64,000 nt of DNA from Pseudomonadota bacterium (lineage in GTDB: Bacteria; Desulfobacterota; Binatia; UBA9968). The DNA is taken from contig JAJPJQ010000037.1 in NCBI GenBank assembly GCA_021324155.1, positions 123,553 to 187,552 of the forward strand, given 5' to 3'. Shown here in pieces: positions 7,519 through 15,113 of this stretch. Position 1 is the stretch's first letter; the number at the start of each line of letters is the position of its first letter. The notes beneath the pieces are model-generated. The model did not search any database. It worked only from the letters and a program-made list of their open reading frames with translations, and had not been told where the DNA came from. The position numbers were made by a program, and so were the translations under genes.

Positions 7519-8382
7519 TTACCCTTTCAGGTTCGTCTTAAAAAAATCGACGGTCTTCGCCCAGGCTTCTTTCGCGGCCTCGGGGTTATAACGATCGGCA
7601 TTGGTGTCGTTGTTGAACGCGTGCTTCGCGCCGGGATAGATCTTATAGGTAAACTGCTTGTGGTATTCTTTCATCTTTTCGGCAGTCGCGGGCGCGTTGT
7701 CGCTGATCGGTTTGTCCTCGCCGCCGTAGTGCGCCATGACCGGCGCCTCGATCTTCTCGATCAGCTCGGGCGGATTGGGTGTGCGGCCGTAATAGACGAC
7801 GACCGCCTTCAAGCCCTTGACCTGAGTGGCCGCGTTGAACGCCTGCTGGCCGCCCCAGCAGAAGCCGGTAAGGCCGACGTTGCCGACTTCCGGCAGCGTT
7901 TTTAGATACGCGACCGCTGCGCCGACGTCCTCCGCGACATTGGCTTCCGGCGCCAGCTCACGGATGTTAGAGAGTCCCCCACCCTTTGGGTTTAGTTTTT
8001 CGGTGCCGCCTTTGCGCGAGAGAAAATCCGGCGCGAGCGCCACGAAACCTTCCTTGGCGAAGCGGCGCGCGACGTCGCGGATGTGGTCGGTCAGACCGCC
8101 GTTCTCGTGGATCACGATCACCGCGGGATGCTTGCCGCCGGCCTTCGGCTCGGTCAGATAACCGGAGATCGTTCCGCCGGGACCCTTAAACTCCACGTCC
8201 TTGGAGGTCAAGCCGGGGTCTTTGGGATCGACCTGCGCGGCGTAGGTCGATCCGAGCGTATCGATCAGCGTCGTCGCGGCGACCAGGCTGCCGGTCAGGA
8301 CGACGGCCTTTTGAATGAACTCGCGCCGGCTGAGCTTGCCGCCGCGGTACTCTTCGACCAGTTGTTTGATTTCTTCCGGCAT
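7519..8382 (-). CDS. Dienelactone hydrolase family protein, exported, 287 aa
   Basis: Alpha/beta hydrolase of the DLH family. The cysteine nucleophile is Cys175 (LTGFCWGGQQ), with Asp223 (GGEDKPIS) and His254 (GAKHAFNND) completing the triad; Glu93 in IHENGG is the DLH-specific residue. The N-terminus SRREFIQKAVVLTGSLVAATT is a twin-arginine-like signal, so folding before export is predicted. Such secreted DLH proteins cleave esters or lactones of unknown identity. It lies between the 82-aa gene and the isochorismatase-like gene. Confidence 0.92.
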   Translation of the reverse strand: MPEEIKQLVEEYRGGKLSRREFIQKAVVLTGSLVAATTLIDTLGSTYAAQVDPKDPGLTSKDVEFKGPGGTISGYLTEPKAGGKHPAVIVIHENGGLTDHIRDVARRFAKEGFVALAPDFLSRKGGTEKLNPKGGGLSNIRELAPEANVAEDVGAAVAYLKTLPEVGNVGLTGFCWGGQQAFNAATQVKGLKAVVVYYGRTPNPPELIEKIEAPVMAHYGGEDKPISDNAPATAEKMKEYHKQFTYKIYPGAKHAFNNDTNADRYNPEAAKEAWAKTVDFFKTNLKG

Positions 8383-8393
8383 ATTGCCCTCCG

Positions 8394-9023
8394 TTATTTG
8401 ATCATGTCGATGCGCGTAAGCGTCGTCTGCTGCCCAACGCCTGGCGAGTTAGTCATGTGGTACGCGGTATACTGCTCGAAGTAGAGATTTTCCGCCGACA
8501 TGCCGTCGACCGGAATGACGACCTTGATGCCGCGGAACGCCGCCTGGCTGCCGGTGTTGAGCACGGCGCCCTGCGCGGCGGTGCCCGTGACGATCACGGT
8601 CTTGACGCCTTTTTCTTTCAGGATTTTTTCCAGGTCGGTGCCGAAAAATTTATCGGCCGACCCTTTGACGATCGGCTCGCCGTCCTGCGGCGCGACCTCC
8701 TTTAGAATATCGGCGGGCGTCGAGGCGCTCGTGACGCTGTGGATCACCGTGACCTTTTTCGCCCGCGCCTGCTTGAGCAATCCTTCGACCCTCGGGATCG
8801 TCAGCAGGCAGCGCGGCCGACGCTCGTTGTTGCAGGTCTGCTTGACAAAATCGAGGGACAGAACCGCGACGCTCGAGTCGAGCGTCACCGGCTTGAGCTC
8901 CGGCGGCTTCGGCGCCTGCACGTTGCCCCATTCTTCGATGACGTCTTTGTATTGCGCGTGGAGCGGCGCCGCCGACAGCATCGCCAAACATAAGACGGCG
9001 CCGGCGAGATAGGCTTTGTTCAT
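8394..9023 (-). CDS. Exported isochorismatase-like protein lacking the catalytic cysteine, 209 aa
   Basis: The signal peptide (MNKAYLAGAVLCLAMLSAAPLHA) is followed by a cysteine-hydrolase fold. Asp58 (VAVLSLDFV) and Lys120 (VKGSADKFFGT) of the usual triad are present. The conserved segment that normally reads TGxxTxxCV is here TGTAAQGAV, so Ala153 replaces the nucleophile. Either chemistry is altered or the protein is a binding or scaffold homologue. A GA-rich leader (GGAGGGGAGAAG) precedes ATG 9023. It starts 32 bp downstream of the selenoprotein gene and is probably in the same transcript. Confidence 0.82.
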   Translation of the reverse strand: MNKAYLAGAVLCLAMLSAAPLHAQYKDVIEEWGNVQAPKPPELKPVTLDSSVAVLSLDFVKQTCNNERRPRCLLTIPRVEGLLKQARAKKVTVIHSVTSASTPADILKEVAPQDGEPIVKGSADKFFGTDLEKILKEKGVKTVIVTGTAAQGAVLNTGSQAAFRGIKVVIPVDGMSAENLYFEQYTAYHMTNSPGVGQQTTLTRIDMIK

Positions 9024-9055
9024 CTTCTCCCCTCCCTCTCCTCTCCTTTTCCTGC

Positions 9056-9289
9056 TTATAGCCCCAAAATTTGCGACAGCTTATCCGGGTCGAAGCCGAC
9101 GAGCGCCTCACCGTCGATCAGCGTCACCGGCGTACTCTGATATCCCAATGCCAACAGCTCTTTCAATGCCTCCGGGTCCTCGCGCACGTTTTTGTCCGTA
9201 AAAGCCACGCCCTTTTGAGAAAGAAACTCTTTCTCTCGATGACACGGCCCTCAGCCCGGCTGCGTAAAAACCACGACTGTTTTCGCCAT
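9056..9289 (-). CDS. Glutaredoxin-like selenoprotein, 77 aa with UGA-encoded Sec13
   Basis: Reading from ATG 9289 (leader AAGGAGAAAGCACA) gives MAKTVVVFTQPG, then an in-frame TGA (9251-9253), then GPCHREKEFLSQKGVAF and onward to TAA at 9056-9058. The product matches a glutaredoxin/NrdH-type fold: first beta strand, redox motif x-G-P-C, cis-proline segment STPVTLIDG, and terminal helix GFDPDKLSQIL. TGA takes the place of the first cysteine of CxxC, so the motif is U-G-P-C. The frame continues intact for 64 codons, and a hairpin suited to selenocysteine insertion lies just after the UGA. Selenoprotein glutaredoxins are known in Deltaproteobacteria. No selA/B/C/D gene is in this window. The alternative is a point nonsense mutation of TGC or TGT. 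Confidence 0.82.
9217..9235 (-). promoter_or_regulatory. SECIS-like hairpin in the glutaredoxin mRNA
   Basis: GAGAAAG and CTTTCTC form a perfect 7-bp stem around the 5-base loop AGTTT. The loop starts 23 bases after the UGA, and G is its second base. As I recall the bacterial SECIS consensus, a G is required in the first two loop bases and the loop lies about 16-37 bases from UGA, so both conditions are met. It would recruit SelB with Sec-tRNA. Confidence 0.7.
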
Positions 9290-9333
9290 TGTGCTTTCTC
9301 CTTATTGAATGCGCCCGTCCGGCGCGCCTGCAA

Positions 9334-9362
9334 AGACTAACCAGCCGCGACCCCCGAGTCAA
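9334..9362 (-). promoter_or_regulatory. Sigma-70-type promoter for the selenoprotein gene
   Basis: On the minus strand TTGACT (9357-9362), a 17-base spacer and TAGTCT (9334-9339) form a reasonable -35/-10 pair. Predicted start is near 9327, leaving a leader of about 38 bases with the AAGGAG site. It likely also drives the downstream isochorismatase-like gene. Confidence 0.5.
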
Positions 9363-9442
9363 TCCCCATGTCCGGGCGCCGGCCGTCGGGCCGGTGGCCG
9401 AACTTTACCAGCTGAAATCGATCTGCTAGCTTCGACGTGCGA

Positions 9443-10984
9443 ATGAAAAAATTACGCACGACCCATTCCACGGCGGTGGTCGCCGCCGGCATCTTTCTTA
9501 CATTCGTCTTCAGCCTGTTAAGCGCCGCGAACGATATACCGCCGACGCCGAGCGTCCCGGTTGTCGCGGAGCTTACGCGCCACGTGCAGACGCTGGCCGC
9601 CGACGACATGGTGGGCCGCGGCGTCGACACGCCCGGGATCGACATGGCGCGCGACTACATCGCCGCCCAATTCAAAAAATACGGGCTCGCGCCGGGCGGG
9701 ACAGACGGCTACTTCCAGCGCCTGGAAGTAACGACCGGAGTCGAACCCGCCGGCCGGAACGAGGCGCACCTCGGCGCGGCCGATCTTGTGCTTTCGCGCG
9801 ATTGGACTCCGCTCGGCTTTTCGGCCTCGGCCGCAGCCGAAGGAGAGGTCGTCTTCGCCGGCTACGGCATCACGGCGGGAAACCACGCCTATGACGATTA
9901 TGCCGGCATCGATGCGAAGGGAAAACTCGTCCTCGTGCTCCGCTACGAGCCGCCGCCCAAGGATGAGAAGAGCCCGTTCGGAAAATATCCCCGCTCCTCG
10001 CGCTACGCGGCGCTAAACGCGAAGGCGGCGAACGCGCGCGCCCACGGCGCGGCCGGCCTCATTTTGGTCGATCTAAGCTCGCCGCAGGACGAGCTCATCA
10101 GGCTCTCGCGCAGCATAGGACGCGGCCAAGGCGAGCTCGTCGCCGCGCAAATTCGACGCGAAACGGCCGAGACCATCCTCGGCGCCGCCGGCGTTTCGTT
10201 GAGCGATCTCAAGGCGGCGATCGATCGCGAGGAGAAGCCGCACTCCACGACGATCGGCGGCCTCAGGGCGCGGCTCGCGGTCAACCTAACGAAGACCGTG
10301 CGGCCGACGGATAATGTCGTCGCGATTATCCGCGGTTCCGACCCGAAGCTGAAAGATGAAAACATCGTCATCGGCGCGCATTACGATCACCTCGGTCTCG
10401 GCCACTACGGAACGATGGACCCCAACGCCGAGGGGCAGATCCATAACGGCGCCGACGACAACGCCTCCGGCGTCGCCGTCATGCTGAGCGTGGCGCGGCG
10501 CTTCGCCGCCGGCAAAGCGCCGCCGCGAACGCTCGTCTTCGTCGCCTTCACGGGCGAGGAGCTCGGGCTCTACGGCTCGCGCTATTTCGTGGAGCACCCG
10601 CCTTTTCCCCTAGCGGCGACCAAGGCGATGATCAACCTCGACATGGTCGGGCGAATGGAAGACAACAAGCTGATGGTCAACACGGCCGATACGGCGAAGG
10701 AATTCCGCACGATGATCGGCCGCGCCGCGGGCGGTCTCGACATTGGCATGAAAGCCACCGGCGGCGGCAGCGACCACGTATCGTTCTACAACAAAGGCGT
10801 TCCGGCGGTACATTTTTACACCGGCATGCACAGCGACTATCATCGCCCTACGGACGACTGGGAGAAATTGAACATCCCGGGCATGAGTAAAGTCAGCGAT
10901 GTCGTATTCACGCTTGCCGCCGAGCTCGCCGCTAGCCATGAGCCACTCGCATTCGTCAAACCGGCATCGCGGCGCGGCGGTTAA
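9443..10984 (+). CDS. M28 family zinc peptidase with PA domain, 513 aa
   Basis: Exported aminopeptidase. A signal peptide (AVVAAGIFLTFVFSLLSAA) is followed by an N-terminal segment, a protease-associated insert at roughly 120-250 (VFAGYGITAG, GKLVLVLRYEPPP, AAGLILVDLSSP) and the M28 metal core: AHYDHLG, NGADDNASG, FTGEELGLYGS, NLDMVGRM and HFYTGMHSDYHRPTDD. These supply the two-zinc ligands. Length and layout match bacterial M28 proteins. The ATG at 9443 is favoured over GTG at 9437. It is divergent from the selenoprotein gene; substrate specificity unknown. Confidence 0.92.
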   Translation: MKKLRTTHSTAVVAAGIFLTFVFSLLSAANDIPPTPSVPVVAELTRHVQTLAADDMVGRGVDTPGIDMARDYIAAQFKKYGLAPGGTDGYFQRLEVTTGVEPAGRNEAHLGAADLVLSRDWTPLGFSASAAAEGEVVFAGYGITAGNHAYDDYAGIDAKGKLVLVLRYEPPPKDEKSPFGKYPRSSRYAALNAKAANARAHGAAGLILVDLSSPQDELIRLSRSIGRGQGELVAAQIRRETAETILGAAGVSLSDLKAAIDREEKPHSTTIGGLRARLAVNLTKTVRPTDNVVAIIRGSDPKLKDENIVIGAHYDHLGLGHYGTMDPNAEGQIHNGADDNASGVAVMLSVARRFAAGKAPPRTLVFVAFTGEELGLYGSRYFVEHPPFPLAATKAMINLDMVGRMEDNKLMVNTADTAKEFRTMIGRAAGGLDIGMKATGGGSDHVSFYNKGVPAVHFYTGMHSDYHRPTDDWEKLNIPGMSKVSDVVFTLAAELAASHEPLAFVKPASRRGG

Positions 10985-11022
10985 CCCCGCGAAAAAGCCT
11001 CCAAATCGCGTTTTTTATATGG

Positions 11023-11039
11023 CAGGTGGGGCGCACCTG
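11023..11039. repeat. CAGGTG/CACCTG inverted repeat upstream of the GST gene
   Basis: CAGGTG (11023-11028) and CACCTG (11034-11039) are exact complements around GGGCG, 48 bases before the GST start. It could be an operator or the residual terminator of the peptidase gene; no T-run follows on the plus strand. Confidence 0.35.
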
Positions 11040-11086
11040 TGATATGTCTGAAGCAGATTATCTCCGCCTAAGGAGGCTCTCGGCCC

Positions 11087-11695
11087 ATGATCAAGCTTTA
11101 CCACTCTCCCGCATCGACCAACTCGCGTAAGGTGAGGATCGCGCTCATCGAAAAAGGCCTTGAGTTCGAGCGCGTCCCCATCGATCTTGGAAAAAAAGAG
11201 CAGAAGACTCCGGAATATTTGAAAATCCACCCTTTCGGCCAGGTGCCCGCGCTCGACGACGAGGGATTCGTCGTCTACGATTCCACGGTCATCAACGAAT
11301 ATCTCGAGGACGAATATCCGTACCCGCCGCTCATGCCGAAAGACTCCGACGGCCGCGCGCGCGCCCGGCTGATGGAGGATTTTCGCGACAATCATTTCAA
11401 CATCGCGTTCATTCGGATCTTCCGCGAGATGCGCGGCAAACCCGAGAACGAGCGCGATCCGAAAGCCATCGATGCGGCGAAGGCGGAGATCGCCAACTAC
11501 TTCGAGCGGCTCGATAGAGAGCTTCAGGGAAAAGAGTACTTGGCCGGCGAGTTCAGTCTGGCGGACATCGCATTCATGGCCAACCTGGACCTGATCGAAA
11601 AATTCGACATTCAAATCGATCCCAAGAATAAAAACGTCCTCGCGTGGATCGCGCGCCTGAAAGCGCGGCCGAGTTTCGCCGCGTCGGCGCAATAA
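11087..11695 (+). CDS. Glutathione S-transferase family protein, 202 aa
   Basis: The N-terminal thioredoxin fold (MIKLYHSPASTNSRKVRIAL) contains the glutathione-binding FGQVPALDDEGFVVYDSTVI segment with cis-proline and the Asp-Ser pair. The helical C-terminal domain carries YLAGEFSLADIAFMANLDLI. Full length for a bacterial GST. AAGGAGG lies upstream of the ATG. Probable role is detoxification, dehalogenation or isomerisation; the substrate is not evident. Confidence 0.92.
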   Translation: MIKLYHSPASTNSRKVRIALIEKGLEFERVPIDLGKKEQKTPEYLKIHPFGQVPALDDEGFVVYDSTVINEYLEDEYPYPPLMPKDSDGRARARLMEDFRDNHFNIAFIRIFREMRGKPENERDPKAIDAAKAEIANYFERLDRELQGKEYLAGEFSLADIAFMANLDLIEKFDIQIDPKNKNVLAWIARLKARPSFAASAQ

Positions 11696-11696
11696 T

Positions 11697-11758
11697 GGGG
11701 AATTTGGGATTGGGAATGGGAATCGGCAGAAATCCCGAACGCCTAATTCCAAATCCCT
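11697..11758. repeat. AT-rich word-repeat patch
   Basis: Short reiterated words: GGGAATTTGGGATTGGGAAT, then a complementary set AATTCCAAATCCCTAA. It ends at the start codon of the next gene and is far AT-richer than its surroundings. Similar patches with different words occur at 27.8, 33.1, 35.5, 44.2 and 53.9 kb. Confidence 0.6.
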
Positions 11759-11759
11759 A

Positions 11760-12461
11760 ATGCCCGTTTTTCTCGCCTGGCTCGTTCACGTCTACACGGC
11801 TACGGGGGTCTTGCTCGGATTTTTTTCTGTGCTGCTGGTCGAACGCGGCGAATACCGCTCCGCGTTGTGGCTGAACGCGCTGGCCGTCTGCGTCGACGCG
11901 ACCGACGGCACGCTCGCGCGCGCGGTACGGGTCAAAGAACGCATCCCGTGGTTCGACGGCGCGCGTCTTGAAGATCTCATCGACTACCTCAACTACGTCC
12001 TCGTCCCGAGCCTGATCTTGTATCACGCGGAGCTTCTGCCGGCGGGCGGCGCCCACTGGATCGCCGCCGCGCCGATGCTGGCAAGCGCCTACGGCTTTTG
12101 CCAGAAAGAGGCGAAAACCTCCGACAACTACTTCCTCGGCTTTCCATCGTACTGGAACATCGTCGTCCTCTATCTCCTGGTGCTTCGGACCGCCGCTTGG
12201 TTCAATGCCGCTGTCGTTCTGGCGCTCGCGGTTATGGTGTTCGTACCGATCAAATACATCTACCCGAGCCGCACCGCCGTGTTTCAGCGCGTTACCATCG
12301 TCCTAAACGTCATCTGGGGCGTACTCGTCTTTCTGATGCTTTACTACCTGCCGGATCCTCCGCGAGCGATCGTGTATGCATCGCTGTTCTTCCCGCTGTA
12401 CTACGCGCTCCTGTCGTTCTTCCTTTCCGCGCGGACACAGCCGCATCGAGGGAAAGTTTGA
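11760..12461 (+). CDS. pcs: Phosphatidylcholine synthase-like CDP-alcohol phosphotransferase, 233 aa
   Basis: Polytopic inner-membrane enzyme with about eight helices. The CDP-alcohol motif is Asp46-xx-Asp49-Gly50-xx-Ala53-Arg54, then Gly67-xxx-Glu71-xxx-Asp75; the usual aspartate at 71 is glutamate. The segment LEDLIDYLNYVLVPSLILYH and the length fit bacterial phosphatidylcholine synthase (CDP-diacylglycerol plus choline) better than PgsA or PssA. The ATG emerges directly from the AT-rich patch with no obvious ribosome site, so the start is uncertain by a few codons. Confidence 0.75.
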   Translation: MPVFLAWLVHVYTATGVLLGFFSVLLVERGEYRSALWLNALAVCVDATDGTLARAVRVKERIPWFDGARLEDLIDYLNYVLVPSLILYHAELLPAGGAHWIAAAPMLASAYGFCQKEAKTSDNYFLGFPSYWNIVVLYLLVLRTAAWFNAAVVLALAVMVFVPIKYIYPSRTAVFQRVTIVLNVIWGVLVFLMLYYLPDPPRAIVYASLFFPLYYALLSFFLSARTQPHRGKV

Positions 12462-12487
12462 CGATTCGGAGGCAGATCGGGTATTAT
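12458..12487 (+). promoter_or_regulatory. Sigma-70-type promoter before the GspE/PilB-like ATPase
   Basis: TTGACG (12458-12463), an 18-base spacer and TATTAT (12482-12487). The -35 overlaps the stop codon of the preceding gene. Predicted start is about 45 bases before the ATG at 12538. Confidence 0.55.
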
Positions 12488-12537
12488 GGGGCCCGGCCAA
12501 ACCGCGGCCATCAACCAGGCATGCCGAGGACAATCGG

Positions 12538-14901
12538 ATGACAGCACCCATCAAAGCAGAAGGCGCACGAGCCACAGGGTCCAAACCGAAAATCGGCGAG
12601 CTGCTGATGCAGGAGGGCCTGGTCACCGCCAGCCAGCTCAACGAGGCGGTTGCGGCGCAAAAAAAGCAGGCCGTGTACATGCCGCTGGGCGAAGTCTGCG
12701 TCGAGCTGAAATTCGTCACGCGCGAGCAGCTAAAAACCCTCCTGACAAAGCATCACAAGCGAATTCCCCTCGGCGAGCTTTTGACCAATCTCGCGCTCGT
12801 GACTCAAGCGCAGGTTCAGGAGTGCCTCAACGAGCAGAAAAAAAACCCGAAAAAAAAGCTCGGCGATCTGCTCATTCAAAAGGGGTACCTCAACGAAAAC
12901 GCGTTGATCAGCGCGCTCAATATGCAGCTCGGTGTCCCCAAAATGGCGCCGCACGCGAGTCTGATCGACCGTGGTCTTCTGAAAGAGATCAACGAGGCCT
13001 TTCTACGGAAGACCAACGCCATACCGGCGTATAAACGCGGTAACGAGATGACGGTCATCATGGCCGATCCGCTCGACGAGGCCACGATCCGCGACCTGGC
13101 CAAGTTCTTCAAATGCGAGATCCATCCCGCGATCGCGTCGAGCACTGACATTCAGAACGCCCTCAACCAGTGCCTCCATCCCGACTACAAGCTCGGTGCC
13201 ACCGAAGCGAGCAAAGACCTGATCATCAACACGACCAACAAAGACACCACTCCCGACGCCAAGGACCCGGCGGCGGTCGACATCGTCAATTACATCATTC
13301 CCGATGCCGTCCGCGACGGCGCCAGCGACATCCATATCGAGATCCAGGAGAACGGCGTGCGCGTCCGCTACCGAATCGACGGCGTGCTGCACCATAAGAC
13401 CGACCTTCCCGCCTTTCTGGCTCCCAGCGTGACCTCGCGCATCAAAGTCCTCTCGGGACTCGATATCGCGGAGAAGCGCCGCCATCAGGACGGCCGCATC
13501 CAGGCGCAGGTGTTGAATCGCAACATCGATCTTCGCGTCTCTACCTACGTCTCGGTATACGGGGAAAGCATCGTCATTCGTATTCTCGACCGCGGCACGA
13601 AGCTTGCGGACATCAACACCCTCGGGCTCAATCCGTCGAACCGGGCCAAATACGAGGAGCTGCTCTCTTTTCCGACGGGCGTCATGCTCGCCACCGGGCC
13701 GACCGGAAGCGGCAAATCGACGACGCTCTACGCTTCGCTCAATTATCTGAACAACATCTTCCGGAAGATCATCACCGTCGAAGATCCCGTAGAGCTCACG
13801 ATCGAGGGCATCGTTCAGGGGCAATTCGAACCCAAGATGAACCTTTCGTACTCGGATTTCATCAAATCCATGATGCGCCAGGACCCGGATGTTCTCATGG
13901 TCGGCGAGATTCGCGATCGGATCGCGGCCGAGGCCGTTATTCAGGCGGCGCTGACCGGCCACAAAGTCTTGAGCACGCTGCACACCGACGACAGCACGGG
14001 CGCGCTGATCCGTCTCATCGAGATGGGCATCGATCCTTACCTGGTCACCTCCACCGTTCTCGGCGTCATGTCTCAGCGGCTCTTACGCGTTCTCTGCCAG
14101 AATTGCCGGCAGCCCTACACGCCGCCGCGCGAGCTGTTTACCGGCTTCCATATCGACCCGCGCGACACCGACGGCCTGAGTTTCTATCAAGCGAAAGGCT
14201 GCGCCGTGTGCAACGGCACGGGCTTCAAGGGCCGCACGGCAATCCACGAGCTTCTAGTCGTCAACGATGCGATCCGCGAAGGCGTCATGGGCCACAAGAC
14301 TTCGACGCAGCTGCGCGCGATCGCTCGGCAGCAGGCGAATATGATCTCGATGCGCGAGGACGGGTTCTATAAAGCCGTCCACGGAATTACGACGCTCGAG
14401 GAAATCATCCGCGTCTGCTTTCACAACGAAAGCGACGAGCTGGAAGCGCGCTCGGCGGAAAGCGTTATCGCTATGTGCGAGGGTCGCGGTGTCGAGCCGA
14501 TGAAGACGTCGATGCCCGCCGCCCCGCGCGCGGCGATGCAGCAGGCGTGGCCGGCCATCGATACGCGCCGGGATGCGGCTCCAACCGAGGGAGAGACGTA
14601 CCGCGTCCGTTTCGATGTCAACACCATCGAATCCGAGACCGAGCGCATTGCGGACTTTTTTCGCGAGTACCAGCGTGTTAAGGAGATGCTAGGCGAGCCC
14701 GTCGGTGCCGACCTCATGGGCGACTTCGTGGATTTTATCGTCGATACCGCGCGCCGCTTGAAGACTACGGAAGGCGCGGACTTCGCGGAATTCTCGCTCT
14801 ACATCCGCGATCAACGCGACCGGCTTTTCGTCGAGACGATCGTGTCGCACTCGCCGCGCACGCGCGAATCGGCACTGCGCCAGGTCGGATACTTAAAGTA
14901 A
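12538..14901 (+). CDS. GspE/PilB-type secretion or pilus ATPase with four N-terminal repeats and a C-terminal extension, 787 aa
   Basis: Hexameric traffic ATPase of type II secretion or type IV pili. Residues 18-130 contain four copies of a 24-residue helical motif of the MshEN type (KIGELLMQEGLVTASQL at 18, PLGEVCVELKFVTREQL at 49, PLGELLTNLALVTQAQV at 77, KLGDLLIQKGYLNENAL at 107); such domains can bind c-di-GMP. The ATPase core has Walker A GPTGSGKST (387-395), Asp-box DPDVLMVGEIRD, the LSTLHTDDS segment and a four-cysteine zinc site (CQNC and CAVC). About 156 residues after the core (632-787) are extra and unrecognised. No pilin or secretin gene is nearby. ATG 12538 has GAGG 8 bases upstream. 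Confidence 0.9.
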   Translation: MTAPIKAEGARATGSKPKIGELLMQEGLVTASQLNEAVAAQKKQAVYMPLGEVCVELKFVTREQLKTLLTKHHKRIPLGELLTNLALVTQAQVQECLNEQKKNPKKKLGDLLIQKGYLNENALISALNMQLGVPKMAPHASLIDRGLLKEINEAFLRKTNAIPAYKRGNEMTVIMADPLDEATIRDLAKFFKCEIHPAIASSTDIQNALNQCLHPDYKLGATEASKDLIINTTNKDTTPDAKDPAAVDIVNYIIPDAVRDGASDIHIEIQENGVRVRYRIDGVLHHKTDLPAFLAPSVTSRIKVLSGLDIAEKRRHQDGRIQAQVLNRNIDLRVSTYVSVYGESIVIRILDRGTKLADINTLGLNPSNRAKYEELLSFPTGVMLATGPTGSGKSTTLYASLNYLNNIFRKIITVEDPVELTIEGIVQGQFEPKMNLSYSDFIKSMMRQDPDVLMVGEIRDRIAAEAVIQAALTGHKVLSTLHTDDSTGALIRLIEMGIDPYLVTSTVLGVMSQRLLRVLCQNCRQPYTPPRELFTGFHIDPRDTDGLSFYQAKGCAVCNGTGFKGRTAIHELLVVNDAIREGVMGHKTSTQLRAIARQQANMISMREDGFYKAVHGITTLEEIIRVCFHNESDELEARSAESVIAMCEGRGVEPMKTSMPAAPRAAMQQAWPAIDTRRDAAPTEGETYRVRFDVNTIESETERIADFFREYQRVKEMLGEPVGADLMGDFVDFIVDTARRLKTTEGADFAEFSLYIRDQRDRLFVETIVSHSPRTRESALRQVGYLK

Positions 14902-14904
14902 GCC

Positions 14905-15081
14905 ATGGCTACGAAGAAATCCTCGGCGGAACACCCCGGCCCAGCGCGAGACCATCCGGCGCGGAGGGTCGAAGAGCTTTCTTTCGCGGAATACTTAAAA
15001 GTCAAGAAGACCCGCAAGCACATCGAGGAGCTCGTCGTCGAAGATTTCATTGAGCGCCAAAAAGCGTCCGAGACGACTTAA
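14905..15081 (+). CDS. Small basic protein, 58 aa, cotranscribed with the ATPase
   Basis: Starts 3 bases after the ATPase stop (ATG 14905) and is probably translationally coupled. Sequence features: proline/histidine-rich N-terminus (SSAEHPGPARDHPARR) then a charged helix (ELSFAEYLKVKKTRKHIEEL, EDFIERQKA). No membrane segment or known family. The tight spacing suggests a partner of the ATPase, which is inference. Confidence 0.6.
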   Translation: MATKKSSAEHPGPARDHPARRVEELSFAEYLKVKKTRKHIEELVVEDFIERQKASETT

Positions 15082-15113
15082 TTCCCATTTCGCTCCCCGC
15101 CCGATCTTTCTTC

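Noticed and set aside
9251..9289. Reading the glutaredoxin as a pseudogene broken by TGA
   Set aside because: Intact downstream frame, UGA exactly at a catalytic cysteine, and a SECIS-like hairpin make recoding more likely; a sequencing error cannot be fully excluded.
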